Under the pieces are notes generated by a model. It had not been told where the DNA came from. It did no database searches and saw only the letters and a program-made list of their open reading frames with translations. Positions 7,734-15,958 of a DNA stretch of 37,756 nucleotides are shown here, piece after piece. This DNA comes from Williamsia sp. 1135. GTDB lineage: Bacteria > Actinomycetota > Actinomycetes > Mycobacteriales > Mycobacteriaceae. Numbering within the stretch: position 1 is the stretch's first letter; each line of letters begins with the position of its first letter. A program made the position numbers and the translations under genes. The stretch spans positions 1 to 37,756 of the forward strand of contig NZ_MJEI01000061.1 of the NCBI RefSeq assembly GCF_002095395.1, in the 5' to 3' direction.

Positions 7734-8654
7734 TCACCGCCGGCTGTCCCACTGTGCCAACACTGTTCGCAGGGTCGCCACCAACGGCAGCGGCTGATCC
7801 ATCATCGGATGGTGACCGGCATCTGCGAGTTCGACCACGGTCGCAGGTTGACCGAACAATCCGGCGATCTCAGCGCTCATCTCAGGGCTGACCATCCCGA
7901 GTTCGCAGCGGATGTAGATGGCGGGGACCTGTACGTCGGGGAGCAGCTTGCGCAGTTGCACGCGGTCCCCGCTCTCGTGACGCTTGCGGAACATGTCCGG
8001 ATCGAACTTCCAGATCCACCCCGCTTCGGTCTGGCGTACCGATTCTTCGGCAACGTGCCGTGCCACATAGGGCAGGAGAGTGTCCTGCCTCGGTTCTGTC
8101 CGGAAGCGGCTCAGAATCTCGTCTCTACTCGGGTGGGCCCGGGATTTACGGTTGAGTTGCCGGAGGATGACCTCCTCCGGCGGTTCGTCGAACAACGGTG
8201 AGTCGATGATGACCAGGCCTGCCGCGTCGGTCGCTCGCAGCGCCCCGACCGCGGCGGTCACCCACCCGCCCATGCTGTGCCCAACGACGTACGGCTTGCC
8301 CGAGATACCGCCTGCCTCCGCGGCTGCGACGACCTCGTCGGCCCAGAGGCCCAGCGGATACCGCGACCGCACATCGCTGTCGCCGTGCCCCGACAGATCG
8401 AGCGCCACCACGCGGTGCGACGCCGCGAGCAGCGGCGCGATGTGGTCCCACCAGCCAGAATGAGCCGATCCGCCGTGAACCAACACGACGCCGGGTGTGT
8501 TCTCGCGGCCCCAGCAGCGCAGGCGAATCGATGCCCCGGCGACCTCGACCTCTCGGCGCTCGGGCAACTCCTCGATGGCGGCCCGGAACCACCGGGGTGT
8601 CGTAGCAGCCACGTCCGCTGTCATCACCATCTCCTCGTCCGCCGGCTCATACAT
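7734..8654 (-). CDS. Alpha/beta-fold hydrolase
   Basis: The 306-residue protein has the serine nucleophile elbow GHSMGG with Ser127. The oxyanion segment HGG lies at 60-62, DLSGHGDSD near 86-94, and a C-terminal catalytic-type His occurs in AGHHPMMDQP. The fold covers esterases, lactonases, haloperoxidase-like and C-C bond hydrolases, and the sequence does not separate these. An upstream ATG (8654) has AAGGAG at 4-base spacing. A second good start is the ATG at 8624, with GAGGAG. It is first in a probable operon with the MFS exporter, which might export a substrate or product. It is divergent from the DUF6328 gene, 71 bases away. Confidence 0.85.
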   Translation of the reverse strand: MYEPADEEMVMTADVAATTPRWFRAAIEELPERREVEVAGASIRLRCWGRENTPGVVLVHGGSAHSGWWDHIAPLLAASHRVVALDLSGHGDSDVRSRYPLGLWADEVVAAAEAGGISGKPYVVGHSMGGWVTAAVGALRATDAAGLVIIDSPLFDEPPEEVILRQLNRKSRAHPSRDEILSRFRTEPRQDTLLPYVARHVAEESVRQTEAGWIWKFDPDMFRKRHESGDRVQLRKLLPDVQVPAIYIRCELGMVSPEMSAEIAGLFGQPATVVELADAGHHPMMDQPLPLVATLRTVLAQWDSRR

Positions 8655-8725
8655 CTCCTTGGACCATATCCATCACCGATCCCCAGCCGCTTGCCAGTGG
8701 GGTCGAACGGGCAGACGATGATCAG

Positions 8726-9247
8726 GTGGAATACAACCTGGGCGATGACGACTGGGATCGGCGTGAGCGCAACGAGACCCCGACCCAACGTCTCGACCGA
8801 AACTGGTCTGGCCTCCTGCAGGAATTGCGCGTGGTGCAGACGGGGGTCCAGCTGCTGACCGGTTTTCTGTTGACCGTTCCCTTTCAAGACCGTTTCTACG
8901 TGCAGGACAACATTTTTCAGTCGATCTACCTCGTGACGGTGAGTGCCTCGGTCGGTGCGACGATCTTGTTGCTGGCACCTGCCTCGATGCACCGGATCCT
9001 CTTCCGCCGACACCGTCTCAAAACCCTCATCGAAGCGTCCCAGCGTTGTGCCCTCGGCGGTCTCGTACTCCTGGGGATCGCACTGACCGGCGTGATGATG
9101 CTGGTGTTCGAACTCGTCATCGGACGGACGGCAGGGTGGGTCGCCGGCGCGGTCACGGTCGTGCTCTTCGGGGCCTTTTGGTTCGCGATCCCGTGGCGTT
9201 ACCGCGAACTCGGCCCCGTCGAGGAGACGTCGGACCAACCGTCCTGA
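8726..9247 (+). CDS. DUF6328 membrane protein
   Basis: The 173-residue protein has a charged N-terminus (about 1-35) followed by four hydrophobic segments. The stretch LLTGFLLTVPFQDRF near 43-57 is the recognisable DUF6328 signature. Other members are small multi-pass proteins of unknown function, sometimes annotated loosely as antiporters. The start is a GTG. The short C-terminal tail is acidic. The ArsR-controlled exporter lies downstream on the same strand, but its own operator and promoter separate the two. Confidence 0.8.
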   Translation: MEYNLGDDDWDRRERNETPTQRLDRNWSGLLQELRVVQTGVQLLTGFLLTVPFQDRFYVQDNIFQSIYLVTVSASVGATILLLAPASMHRILFRRHRLKTLIEASQRCALGGLVLLGIALTGVMMLVFELVIGRTAGWVAGAVTVVLFGAFWFAIPWRYRELGPVEETSDQPS

Positions 9248-9258
9248 CCCTCCTTGAG

Positions 9259-9292
9259 TAGTTGTATGTGCGCAACTGCGCACATACAACTA
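9259..9292. promoter_or_regulatory. ArsR-type operator overlapping the exporter promoter
   Basis: TAGTTGTATGTGCGCA at 9259-9274 is an exact inverted copy of TGCGCACATACAACTA at 9277-9292, with two bases between. A 34-bp near-perfect palindrome of this type fits a dimeric ArsR/SmtB repressor. A promoter lies inside it: TTGTAT (9262-9267), 17 bases, TACAAC (9285-9290). Binding would therefore block RNA polymerase. The ArsR gene is the second gene of the operon. Confidence 0.85.
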
Positions 9293-9303
9293 TCATCGCT
9301 CAT

Positions 9304-10530
9304 GTGATCGGCGTGCTGAGGAACCGCACCTTCAGGCACCTGTTCTCGGCGCAGGTGGTGGCTCTGGTGGGAACCGGGATCCTGACGGTAGGCCTCGGTC
9401 TCCTGGCCTTCGACCTGGCGGGATCAGACGCTGGTGCCGTGCTCGGGACCGCGCTGGCGATCAAGATGGTCGCGTACGTCGTTGTGGCGCCGGTCGTTTC
9501 GGCTCTCACCTGCAGGGTGCCGCGTAAGACCCTGCTCGTCGGCGCCGACGTCGTCCGCGCCCTCATAGCGGTCGGCCTGCCGTTCGTGACCGAGATCTGG
9601 ATGATCTACCTGCTGGTCTTTGCGCTGCAAGCAGCGTCGGCGACCTTCACCCCCGCCTTTCAATCGGTCATCCCCTCGGTTCTGACGGCGGACGGCGACT
9701 ACAACCACGGACTCTCCCTGTCGCGGCTGGCCTACGACCTCGAGGCCGTACTCAGTCCCGTTCTGGCCGCTGCACTCCTGACGGTGGTCGGCTACAACGT
9801 GTTGTTCGTCGGCACCGTGGTCGGATTCGTGCTGTCGGCTCTCCTGGTGGTCACTGCGGTCCTGCCTCAGCTACCCGTGCCGTCGGCCGACATGACCCGG
9901 AGACGACGTATCACCCTCGGCGCCTGCGAGCTGATCGCGAACGAGGGACTGCGCGGGCTCTTGGTACTCAACGTCGTCGTCGCGGCCGGGACAGCCCTGG
10001 TGATGGTCAACACCGTTGTGTACGTGCGGGAATTCCTCGGTGGCGCGGACGTGATGGTTGCGGCGGCCCTCGGCTGTTTCGGCGCCGGATCAATGGTGAC
10101 CGCGTTGACGCTGCCACGCCTGCTCCGTGCGGTGGCGGTGAGGACGGTCATGCTGGGGGGAGCTGTCGTGACCTCGGCGGGTCTGGCCGGGGTGTCGGCA
10201 CTTCTCATGATCGGCAGTGGTCGGCCCGAACTGCTGATGGCGACCTGGGTTGTGCTCGGGCTCGGTGGCTGCCTGATCACCACACCGTCGGCGCGTCTCA
10301 TTGTGGACGCCAGTCGGCCGACCAGAAGATCCGCTGCGTTCGCGGCGCAATTCTCCCTGTCGCACGCGTGCTTTCTGGTGACCTACCCGATCGCCGGATG
10401 GGTCGGCGCAGTCGTCGGGCATGTCGAGGCCGCAACGATTCTGGCGACGCTCGCTATACTCGCGACCGCAGCTGCAGCCTGCATCTGGCCGACGCGCGTC
10501 CCCTCCGACCCGGCGTTGACGCCCGTGTGA
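9304..10530 (+). CDS. MFS exporter under ArsR control
   Basis: The protein has about 12 hydrophobic segments and 409 residues from the GTG at 9304. A longer frame from TTG 9262 begins inside the operator and is rejected. The start has no Shine-Dalgarno, and the predicted transcript begins only a few bases upstream, so translation is nearly leaderless. An MFS proton-driven exporter is clear from the overall pattern (for example the loop CRVPRKTLLVGADV between segments 2 and 3). The substrate may be a metal ion, because the co-transcribed ArsR repressor has an α5 metal site. MFS nickel exporters such as NreB exist, but this protein lacks their His-rich tail. The ArsR gene follows 27 bases downstream. 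Confidence 0.85.
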   Translation: MIGVLRNRTFRHLFSAQVVALVGTGILTVGLGLLAFDLAGSDAGAVLGTALAIKMVAYVVVAPVVSALTCRVPRKTLLVGADVVRALIAVGLPFVTEIWMIYLLVFALQAASATFTPAFQSVIPSVLTADGDYNHGLSLSRLAYDLEAVLSPVLAAALLTVVGYNVLFVGTVVGFVLSALLVVTAVLPQLPVPSADMTRRRRITLGACELIANEGLRGLLVLNVVVAAGTALVMVNTVVYVREFLGGADVMVAAALGCFGAGSMVTALTLPRLLRAVAVRTVMLGGAVVTSAGLAGVSALLMIGSGRPELLMATWVVLGLGGCLITTPSARLIVDASRPTRRSAAFAAQFSLSHACFLVTYPIAGWVGAVVGHVEAATILATLAILATAAAACIWPTRVPSDPALTPV

Positions 10531-10557
10531 GCGCGCCGACTCGAGAAGGTGAGAGCG

Positions 10558-10929
10558 ATGGACAAGGAACGGGTGCCGCGTCCTCACCTGCCGCCAGAGA
10601 CCCTGTCTCATCGCGTGATCCCGGATCAGGAACGGTTGACCGCCGCCAGCGAGACCCTGCGCATGCTGGCCGATCCGACCAGGCTCCACATCCTCTGGGT
10701 GCTGACCACCGGTGAGGCCGACGTCGCCACCCTCACCGACGCCGTGGTTGCCTCCCGTACTGCTGTCAGCCAGCATCTTGCGAAGCTGCGGTTCACCGGA
10801 CTGGTGAACACCCGCAGAGAAGGCCAGCGGGTGATCTATCGCATCCGGGACGGTCATCTCGTGCGGCTGGTGCAAGAGGCGATGAACCACGCCGACCACA
10901 GTGTGACCGGCGAACCACCCCACGAATGA
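10558..10929 (+). CDS. ArsR/SmtB-family metal-sensing repressor
   Basis: The 123-residue protein has the ArsR winged helix with LADPTRLHILWVL (about 37-49), the recognition-helix region SRTAVSQHLAKL and the wing REGQRVIYRI. The last helix carries D-G-H, then ten residues, then H-A-D-H. This is the α5 ligand pattern DxH-x10-HxxH of CzrA, SmtB and NmtR, which bind Zn, Co or Ni. The α3 Cys motif of ArsR/CadC is absent. I choose ATG 10558 because GAGAAGG precedes it at good spacing; a GTG at 10549 would add three residues. It should bind the palindrome at 9259-9292 and release it when metal binds. Confidence 0.9.
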   Translation: MDKERVPRPHLPPETLSHRVIPDQERLTAASETLRMLADPTRLHILWVLTTGEADVATLTDAVVASRTAVSQHLAKLRFTGLVNTRREGQRVIYRIRDGHLVRLVQEAMNHADHSVTGEPPHE

Positions 10930-10939
10930 GGGCCCTTCT

Positions 10940-11507
10940 TCACCCCTCGGATGAACCGACCTGCCAGCCGGTGCGCTGAGCCCATCGCTCGGCACGGCCG
11001 GTGATCTCCCCGATGAGCGGACCTTTCGCTGCGGCGTACTCGTTCATGTCCGACCATTCCTGCGCGGCCAGGTCCTTCTTCAAGGCTCCGTAGGCGGCTC
11101 GGTCGTCGTCGTTGTGCCGCAACCAGTCCCGGAACAGCAGAATGCCGGCGTTGCCAATCGCTGCCGGGAGCGCACACGTGCACATGTACATCGAGTTCCG
11201 GGGTCCGCACCATGCGATGGCCGGGCTCACGAACGCGGAGCAGGTATCCGGCGGACTCGAGGGCGGGTAGGTATGCGGCCTCGTCGTCGGGATCGCGCAC
11301 GGTGAGGTCGATGTCGATGATCGGCTTGGCCGATAGCCCAGGAATCGAGGTGGAGCCGATGTGGTCGATCCGGATCGCCGCGGCGCCGAGAGCGGTCTCG
11401 ATCCGGCGCTGTTCACGAGCGAAGGCCGCAGGCCACTCGGGATCGTAGGCCACCAGCACGATCGCCCGCTGCTCGATTCCACCGATCAACTCGACGCCGG
11501 GATCCAT
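10940..11507 (-). pseudogene. Frameshifted GrpB-family (nucleotidyltransferase-fold) gene
   Basis: GrpB/Dephospho-CoA-kinase-like proteins have a nucleotidyltransferase fold and an uncertain role. From ATG 11507, frame one gives IVLVAYDPEWP, DHIGSTSIPGLSAKPIIDID and LDVHVHVCAPGSDWQRR. The rest of the family pattern continues in another frame: LLFRDWLRHNDDDRAAYGAL, KKDLAAQEW and AKGPLIGEITGRAERWAQR, ending at 10940. The frames join if one A of the AA at 11141-11142 is removed. So a single-base insertion has split an otherwise complete gene of about 188 codons. It may be a true mutation, a sequencing error or, less likely, programmed frameshifting. It is divergent from the HD gene, with start codons 18 bases apart, and converges on arsR. 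Confidence 0.8.
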
Positions 11508-11525
11508 GTGTGCCAGCCTAAAACC

Positions 11526-11996
11526 ATGGACGCCGTACTGAGCGGTCAAGAGTTGATCGGTGTTGCCGACGCCATCGCCGAGCGCGCGCACAGCGGCCAG
11601 GTCGACAAAGTCGGCGGCGAGTACATCGTCCACCCGCGGTCGGTGGCGTCACGGGTCGCGCCGCGCGAGCCCGAGTACATCGCGACGGCGCTGCTGCATG
11701 ACGTCATCGAGGACACGTCGTACACCGCCTCCGACCTGCTGAAGGCGGGGATCCCGGAAACGGTCGTCGTCGCGGTGACGCTGCTGACCCGCAGGGATGA
11801 CGTTGCGCCTATCGATTATTACGCCGGTATCAGGACCGATGAGATGGCTCTCGCGGTGAAGCTCGCAGACCTCGCGGACAACACCGATCCGGTCCGCTTG
11901 GAGCGGCTACCCGCCCACACGCAAGATCGACTGCGCTCGAAATATCGGCAGGCCTATTGCGAGCTCGGGGCCTCAGAACTCGCTGCCGCTCTCTAG
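11526..11996 (+). CDS. Small HD-domain (p)ppGpp hydrolase-like protein
   Basis: The 156-residue protein consists of one HD phosphohydrolase domain resembling the hydrolase part of RelA/SpoT and Mesh1-type small alarmone hydrolases. Ligand motifs are visible: His36 in YIVHP, His58-Asp59 and Glu62-Asp63 in LLHDVIEDT, and VKLADLADN (111-119). AHSGQVDK near 21-28 is also family-like. Such enzymes remove pyrophosphate from (p)ppGpp, but related HD proteins act on other nucleotides. There is no synthetase, TGS or ACT domain. The ATG at 11526 is chosen because the domain begins there. No Shine-Dalgarno is evident. Its promoter must overlap the divergent grpB-like gene, as only 18 bases separate the starts. 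Confidence 0.8.
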   Translation: MDAVLSGQELIGVADAIAERAHSGQVDKVGGEYIVHPRSVASRVAPREPEYIATALLHDVIEDTSYTASDLLKAGIPETVVVAVTLLTRRDDVAPIDYYAGIRTDEMALAVKLADLADNTDPVRLERLPAHTQDRLRSKYRQAYCELGASELAAAL

Positions 11997-12083
11997 GAGC
12001 CGCCGGAGGGCGCACTCACCGACATCGGATCCGCCATCGCGCAAACGTGTCGTGACCACTGCAGCAGTGGCATCCTCGAACGC

Positions 12084-12950
12084 ATGGCCATCGACCTGCC
12101 CACCGCGCGGCGCCTGTGGAAGCTGCTGGAACCGATCCACGCCGTCACATACTTCTCCGACGAGACCCGCGAGGCACTGTCGGCGGCCGGTTACCGCGGC
12201 TTCTGGATGGGCTACTTCGCCGGCCGGTCCGCGCCGCTCGGCCAGGTGGGCCCGGAGATCGTCACGGCACTTTTCTACAACTTCGCGCCCGACCACGTCG
12301 CGCGGGCGATCCCGGACGCCTGGACGTATGCGCCGCCGGAGACAGCGCTGGTCGTACGGCAGGAGGCGGCGGTCGCAACCCTGCAGCGCATGCTTCCGGC
12401 GCACATCGAGACCATCGACCGGGTCGTTGCCCGGCTTCGTCCGGTGGCGCAGTCGGCCGATGTCGGTGGACGCGCCCTGTTCGCCGCGAACGCTGCCCTG
12501 CCGTGGCCCCGCGGGAGCCACGGAGCGCTGTGGCATGCGGCCACCCTGCTGCGCGAACATCGTGGGGATGGGCACGTCGCCGCGCTCACCGTCGCCGGGG
12601 TGACGGGCAGAGAGGCGGGAGTGCTGCACGCCGCTGCGTCGGCGCTTCCCCGTCAGGTGCTGGAGACGAGCAGGAAGTACACCGAGAACGAATGGTCGAC
12701 GCTCACTGCGAACTTGGCGCGGCGCGGTCTCCTGGAGGAGTCAGGCGCCATCACGCCCACAGGACGAGCCCTCAAGAGCGACATAGAGATCACCACCGAT
12801 CGTCTGGCGGCGCCGGCGTACGGGTCTCTGACCGACCAGGACGTCGACGAATTGATCGCCGACCTCACCGAGCTGGCGAAGGTCGTGATCGCCAGCGGCG
12901 AGATTCCTTCGCAGACCCCGATGGGTCTCGATCTCGACAGTGTCGGCTGA
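12084..12950 (+). CDS. SCO6745-family protein
   Basis: The 288-residue protein resembles the actinobacterial SCO6745 family, whose role is unknown. The N-terminus ARRLWKLLEPIHAVTYFSDE and the following GYRGFWMGYFAGRSAPLG are the recognisable signature. Conserved-looking patches include FYNFAPDHVARAIPDAW near 75-91 and WPRGSHGALWHAATLLREH. The C-terminal third (about 195-235) resembles a winged helix (WSTLTANLARRGLLE). No catalytic motif is recognised. The deazaflavin-type oxidoreductase follows 20 bases downstream on the same strand, suggesting one transcript. Confidence is good for the family, none for a function. Confidence 0.8.
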   Translation: MAIDLPTARRLWKLLEPIHAVTYFSDETREALSAAGYRGFWMGYFAGRSAPLGQVGPEIVTALFYNFAPDHVARAIPDAWTYAPPETALVVRQEAAVATLQRMLPAHIETIDRVVARLRPVAQSADVGGRALFAANAALPWPRGSHGALWHAATLLREHRGDGHVAALTVAGVTGREAGVLHAAASALPRQVLETSRKYTENEWSTLTANLARRGLLEESGAITPTGRALKSDIEITTDRLAAPAYGSLTDQDVDELIADLTELAKVVIASGEIPSQTPMGLDLDSVG

Positions 12951-12970
12951 TCAGGGATTAGGATCGGCAC

Positions 12971-13372
12971 ATGGGTTTCAATGACGACATCATCGCGGAG
13001 TTCCGGGCAAATGACGGCAAGGTCGGTGGCAATTTCGAGGGCGCCCCGCTGTTGCTTCTGCATCACAAGGGCATCAAGAGCGGCAAGGACTACGTGGCGC
13101 CGCTCGTCTACCTGGAATCCGACGGCAAGCGGTACATCTTCGGCAGCTACGCCGGCGCTGACTTCGACCCGCAGTGGTTCAAGAACGTCAAGGCCGAGCC
13201 GTCCACCACGATCGAGATCGGTGCCGAGACCGTGCCGGTGACAGTCACCGAGGTCACCGGGGCCGACCGCGACCGCATCTTCGCAGCGCAGGTCGAGGTC
13301 ATGCCGGGGTTCGCCGATTACGAGAAGAAGACCTCACGGGTCATTCCGGTCGTCGAACTGGTCCCGGCCTGA
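12971..13372 (+). CDS. Deazaflavin (F420)-dependent nitroreductase-family protein
   Basis: The 133-residue protein matches the small split-β-barrel Ddn/FDOR-A group of actinobacteria, which bind F420 and reduce quinones or nitroimidazoles. Family features are a short N-terminal helix, GGNFEGAPLLLLHHKGIKSG near 17-36, VAPLVYLESDGKRYIFGSYAG near 41-62 and the typical DPQWFKNVKAEP near 65-76. Length and order are normal. The ATG is probably right because the pattern begins at once. It probably shares a transcript with the SCO6745-family gene. The physiological substrate is unknown. F420 binding is inferred from the family. Confidence 0.88.
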   Translation: MGFNDDIIAEFRANDGKVGGNFEGAPLLLLHHKGIKSGKDYVAPLVYLESDGKRYIFGSYAGADFDPQWFKNVKAEPSTTIEIGAETVPVTVTEVTGADRDRIFAAQVEVMPGFADYEKKTSRVIPVVELVPA

Positions 13373-13395
13373 CCTTTTCCTAGCGTCGGGTCGGC

Positions 13396-13812
13396 TCAGT
13401 ACGCGGTCTGGCGGGGCGGCGGCGCGTAGATGCCGCCGCCGTCGGTGTCGACGATCTCGGCGCCCAGTGGGAGCAGTGACACGGGAATCATCTTGAAACT
13501 CGCGATGCCCAGCGGGATTCCGATGATGGTGAGGCACAGCAGGATTCCGGTTGTGATGTGACCGATCGCCAGCCAGATCCCAGCGAAGATCAACCAGATG
13601 ACGTTACCGATCGCGGAGCCGACTCCCGCCGTCGGCTTCCGGACCACGGTGCGGCCGAACGGCCACAGCGCGTAGGCCGCGATGCGGAATGACGCGATCC
13701 CGAAGGGGATCGTGATGATCAGGATGCAGCAGATGATTCCGGCGGCGATGTATCCCAACGCCATCCAGAATCCGCAGAGCACGAGCCAGATGACGTTCAG
13801 AATGGTCTTCAT
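13396..13812 (-). CDS. YccF-domain membrane protein
   Basis: The 138-residue protein contains two copies of the YccF (DUF307) repeat. Each has a hydrophobic pair ending in a conserved turn: IITIPFGIASFRIAAYALWPFGR (given here as IPFGIASFRIA at about 35-45) and IGIPLGIASFKM near 101-112. ILNVIWLVLCGFWMALGYIA opens the first and IGNVIWLIFAGIWLAIGHIT the second. The start is the ATG at 13812; the longer frame upstream has no hydrophobic or conserved content. The C-terminal tail is short and Pro-rich. Function is unknown. It is divergent from the small membrane protein, 103 bases away. Confidence 0.85.
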   Translation of the reverse strand: MKTILNVIWLVLCGFWMALGYIAAGIICCILIITIPFGIASFRIAAYALWPFGRTVVRKPTAGVGSAIGNVIWLIFAGIWLAIGHITTGILLCLTIIGIPLGIASFKMIPVSLLPLGAEIVDTDGGGIYAPPPRQTAY

Positions 13813-13915
13813 CCGTTCATTCTGCCAAATGTGATCCGGGACGCACGGTGAATGGTTTTGGACCCCCGTGTTTGTTTGACTGTGTGAGGTCAGATCCACA
13901 TGCGAGGTGTCATAA

Positions 13916-14131
13916 ATGAAGTACGGACTGCGCGAGGCGCTGTGGTCGGTGGGCGTCATCCTCATCGTCGTGGTGCGGGTGGTCACGACCCTGAGCACGG
14001 CGCTGTTGGTCATGGGGTGGGTGGTGGTCGCGTTCCGGTCGGACCTGCTCAACGGCTGGCTCTGGCCGGCCGTGATCTCCGTCGTGCTGCTCGCGGGCAG
14101 CACCCTGCTCTACAACGTGGCCAGAGGTTGA
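13916..14131 (+). CDS. Small two-helix membrane protein
   Basis: The 71-residue protein is not recognised. It has two hydrophobic segments, about 10-40 (VGVILIVVVRVVTTLSTALL region) and 46-66, with positively charged ends. GAGGTG lies six bases before the ATG, which supports real translation. The gene ends two bases before the stop of the response-regulator gene on the other strand. No function can be proposed beyond a small membrane protein. Confidence 0.65.
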   Translation: MKYGLREALWSVGVILIVVVRVVTTLSTALLVMGWVVVAFRSDLLNGWLWPAVISVVLLAGSTLLYNVARG

Positions 14132-14132
14132 C

Positions 14133-14777
14133 TCAGACCCCGAGATAGGCGAGCACGGCCAGCACCCGGCGGTTGTCGTCCGCGGAGACCGGTAGATCGA
14201 GTTTGGTGAAGATGCTGTTCGAGTGTTTGCTGACGGCCTTCTCTGACACGAACATGGCTTCAGCGATGGCCGCGTTGGAACGACCCTCGGCCATGAGTGC
14301 CAACACTTCTCGCTCGCGGACAGACAGGCGCTCGAGCGGCCCGTCGGCTCGTTGCCCGGTCAGCAACTGCGACACCACCTCCGGATCGAGCACTGTACCG
14401 CCCGCGGCCACCTGCCGGACCGCGTCGATGAACCCGGCCACGTTCGCGACCCGGTCCTTGAGGAGATATCCGACCGCACCCTCGCCGCTCTCGAGCAGCT
14501 CCCGGGCATACAGCTGCTCGACGTATTGGGAGAGCACAAGGACAGGAAAGCCTGGCCGGCGGCCGCGGATCTTGATGGCGGCGCGCAGACCCTCGTCGGA
14601 GAACGTCGGGGGCATCCGGACGTCGAGCACTGCCACGTCCACTGCTTCGTCCGTGAGGGCGACGTCGAGTTCGGTGGCGTTGTCGACGGCCGCGACGACC
14701 TCCATCTGGTGGGCGGTGAGAATTCTCGTCAGGCCGTCGCGCAACAGCGCGTGATCTTCACCGATGACTACCCGCAC
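14133..14777 (-). CDS. NarL/LuxR-family response regulator
   Basis: The 214-residue protein has a receiver domain (about 1-120) with acidic residues Glu7-Asp8, phospho-acceptor Asp52 in AVLDVRMPP and Lys in YLLKDRV. A LuxR-type helix-turn-helix follows: LSVREREVLALMAEGRSNAA (about 149-168), then FVSEKAVSKHSNSIFTKL. It is activated by the kinase encoded just upstream, whose gene overlaps this one by ten bases, so they are translationally coupled. The divergent MMPL exporter is the obvious candidate target. Confidence 0.93.
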   Translation of the reverse strand: MRVVIGEDHALLRDGLTRILTAHQMEVVAAVDNATELDVALTDEAVDVAVLDVRMPPTFSDEGLRAAIKIRGRRPGFPVLVLSQYVEQLYARELLESGEGAVGYLLKDRVANVAGFIDAVRQVAAGGTVLDPEVVSQLLTGQRADGPLERLSVREREVLALMAEGRSNAAIAEAMFVSEKAVSKHSNSIFTKLDLPVSADDNRRVLAVLAYLGV

Positions 14778-15883
14778 GGAACCTCCATCGACACGATGGT
14801 GGGGCCACCAACGGGACTGTGTACGAACATTTTTCCGTCGAGAGCCGCGAGCCGCTGGGTGACGCCGTGCAGACCGGATCCCGACGCCGCGGCCCCTCCT
14901 ATCCCGTCGTCGCCCACCTCTACGCGCAGCACACCATCGAAGATACCCATGGCGATCCAGGCGTTACGTGCGCGGGCGTGTTTACCGACGTTCGCGAGTG
15001 TCTCGGCCACCGCGAAGTACACCGCATTCTCCATCGCCGCCGGAAGACGCTCCCGGACACCTAGGTTCAGCGTGATGGGCAGTGGCATGTCGAGTGCCAG
15101 GGCCTCGACCGCGGCACCGACCCCGCGGTCGGCGAGCACCGGTGGATGGATACCGCGCACGACCGAACGCAATTCGCTGAGCGCAGCGGTCGCAGACCCC
15201 CGCGCCTCGGCCATCAGTTGTTTGGCGGCGACGGGATCACTGTCGATCTGACTCTCTGCCAGACCGATGGTCATGCCGAGAGCTGCCAGGCGGGCCTGCG
15301 TCCCGTCGTGCAGATCCCGCTCCACCCGGCGCAGTTCGGCCGCTGCGGAATCAACTGTCGCGGTACGGGATTCGGTGACCTGCTGTACCCGCGCCTGCAG
15401 CACCTCCGTGCGGCTTCGGTTCAGTGCCCAGAGATCCATGGTGGCGCGCGCTTTCATGAGAGGTTCGACGAAGGGAATGAGGACCAGTGTCGCGGTGAAG
15501 ACGACGCCGACGAGTGAGACCGCGAATCCGACGGTCGACGCCAGGAACAACCATCCGAGGTCGCGCCATCGCATTGAGTCGGAGGTCCACACGTAGAGCA
15601 GGTGCAGAATGCTCCTGCTGCCGCCTGGTGCGTAGTCGCCTCGTTGCGCGGGCCGGTCGAGCATCCCGGCCGCCATCCGGCGATGCAGATCGCAGAGGGC
15701 AGCGGTCAGAGGCACGAACAACCACAGGACCAGTGCCCCGACCGTCACCAGCACCAGCGGGATGGCCACCACCACCACCACGAACAGCACCAGGGTCAGC
15801 GGAAAGGCCAGGGTGGTGACGAGTGCATACATCGCCGCCCGCAACCAGCGGATCGCGAGGCTCGGGCGCTCGTCGGTGTTCAC
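14768..15883 (-). CDS. Sensor histidine kinase (HisKA_3, NarX/LiaS type)
   Basis: The 371-residue membrane kinase has hydrophobic segments near 17-62 and 108-138, a short linker helix and the HisKA_3 dimerisation motif RRVERDLHDGTQARLAALG with His192. The ATP-binding domain shows ETLANVGKHARA and VGDDGIGGA, followed by GSGLHGVTQRLAALDGK. The extracytoplasmic part is very short, so it likely senses a signal in the membrane, as LiaS-like kinases do. The start ATG is at 15883. It lies first in the operon with its regulator. The intergenic region to the MMPL gene holds two dyads that may be regulator sites. Confidence 0.92.
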   Translation of the reverse strand: MNTDERPSLAIRWLRAAMYALVTTLAFPLTLVLFVVVVVAIPLVLVTVGALVLWLFVPLTAALCDLHRRMAAGMLDRPAQRGDYAPGGSRSILHLLYVWTSDSMRWRDLGWLFLASTVGFAVSLVGVVFTATLVLIPFVEPLMKARATMDLWALNRSRTEVLQARVQQVTESRTATVDSAAAELRRVERDLHDGTQARLAALGMTIGLAESQIDSDPVAAKQLMAEARGSATAALSELRSVVRGIHPPVLADRGVGAAVEALALDMPLPITLNLGVRERLPAAMENAVYFAVAETLANVGKHARARNAWIAMGIFDGVLRVEVGDDGIGGAAASGSGLHGVTQRLAALDGKMFVHSPVGGPTIVSMEVPCG

Positions 15884-15958
15884 AGTCGGCCTCTCTCGAT
15901 GGGGATGAGGACTTCATGATGACCGCATCTGCCGGGAGAGAACAGTAGTGCCAGGTCT

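Noticed and set aside
9262-9303. Longer MFS frame starting at TTG 9262
   Set aside because: It would begin inside the palindromic operator and upstream of the predicted transcript start, and the extra residues are encoded by the palindrome itself.
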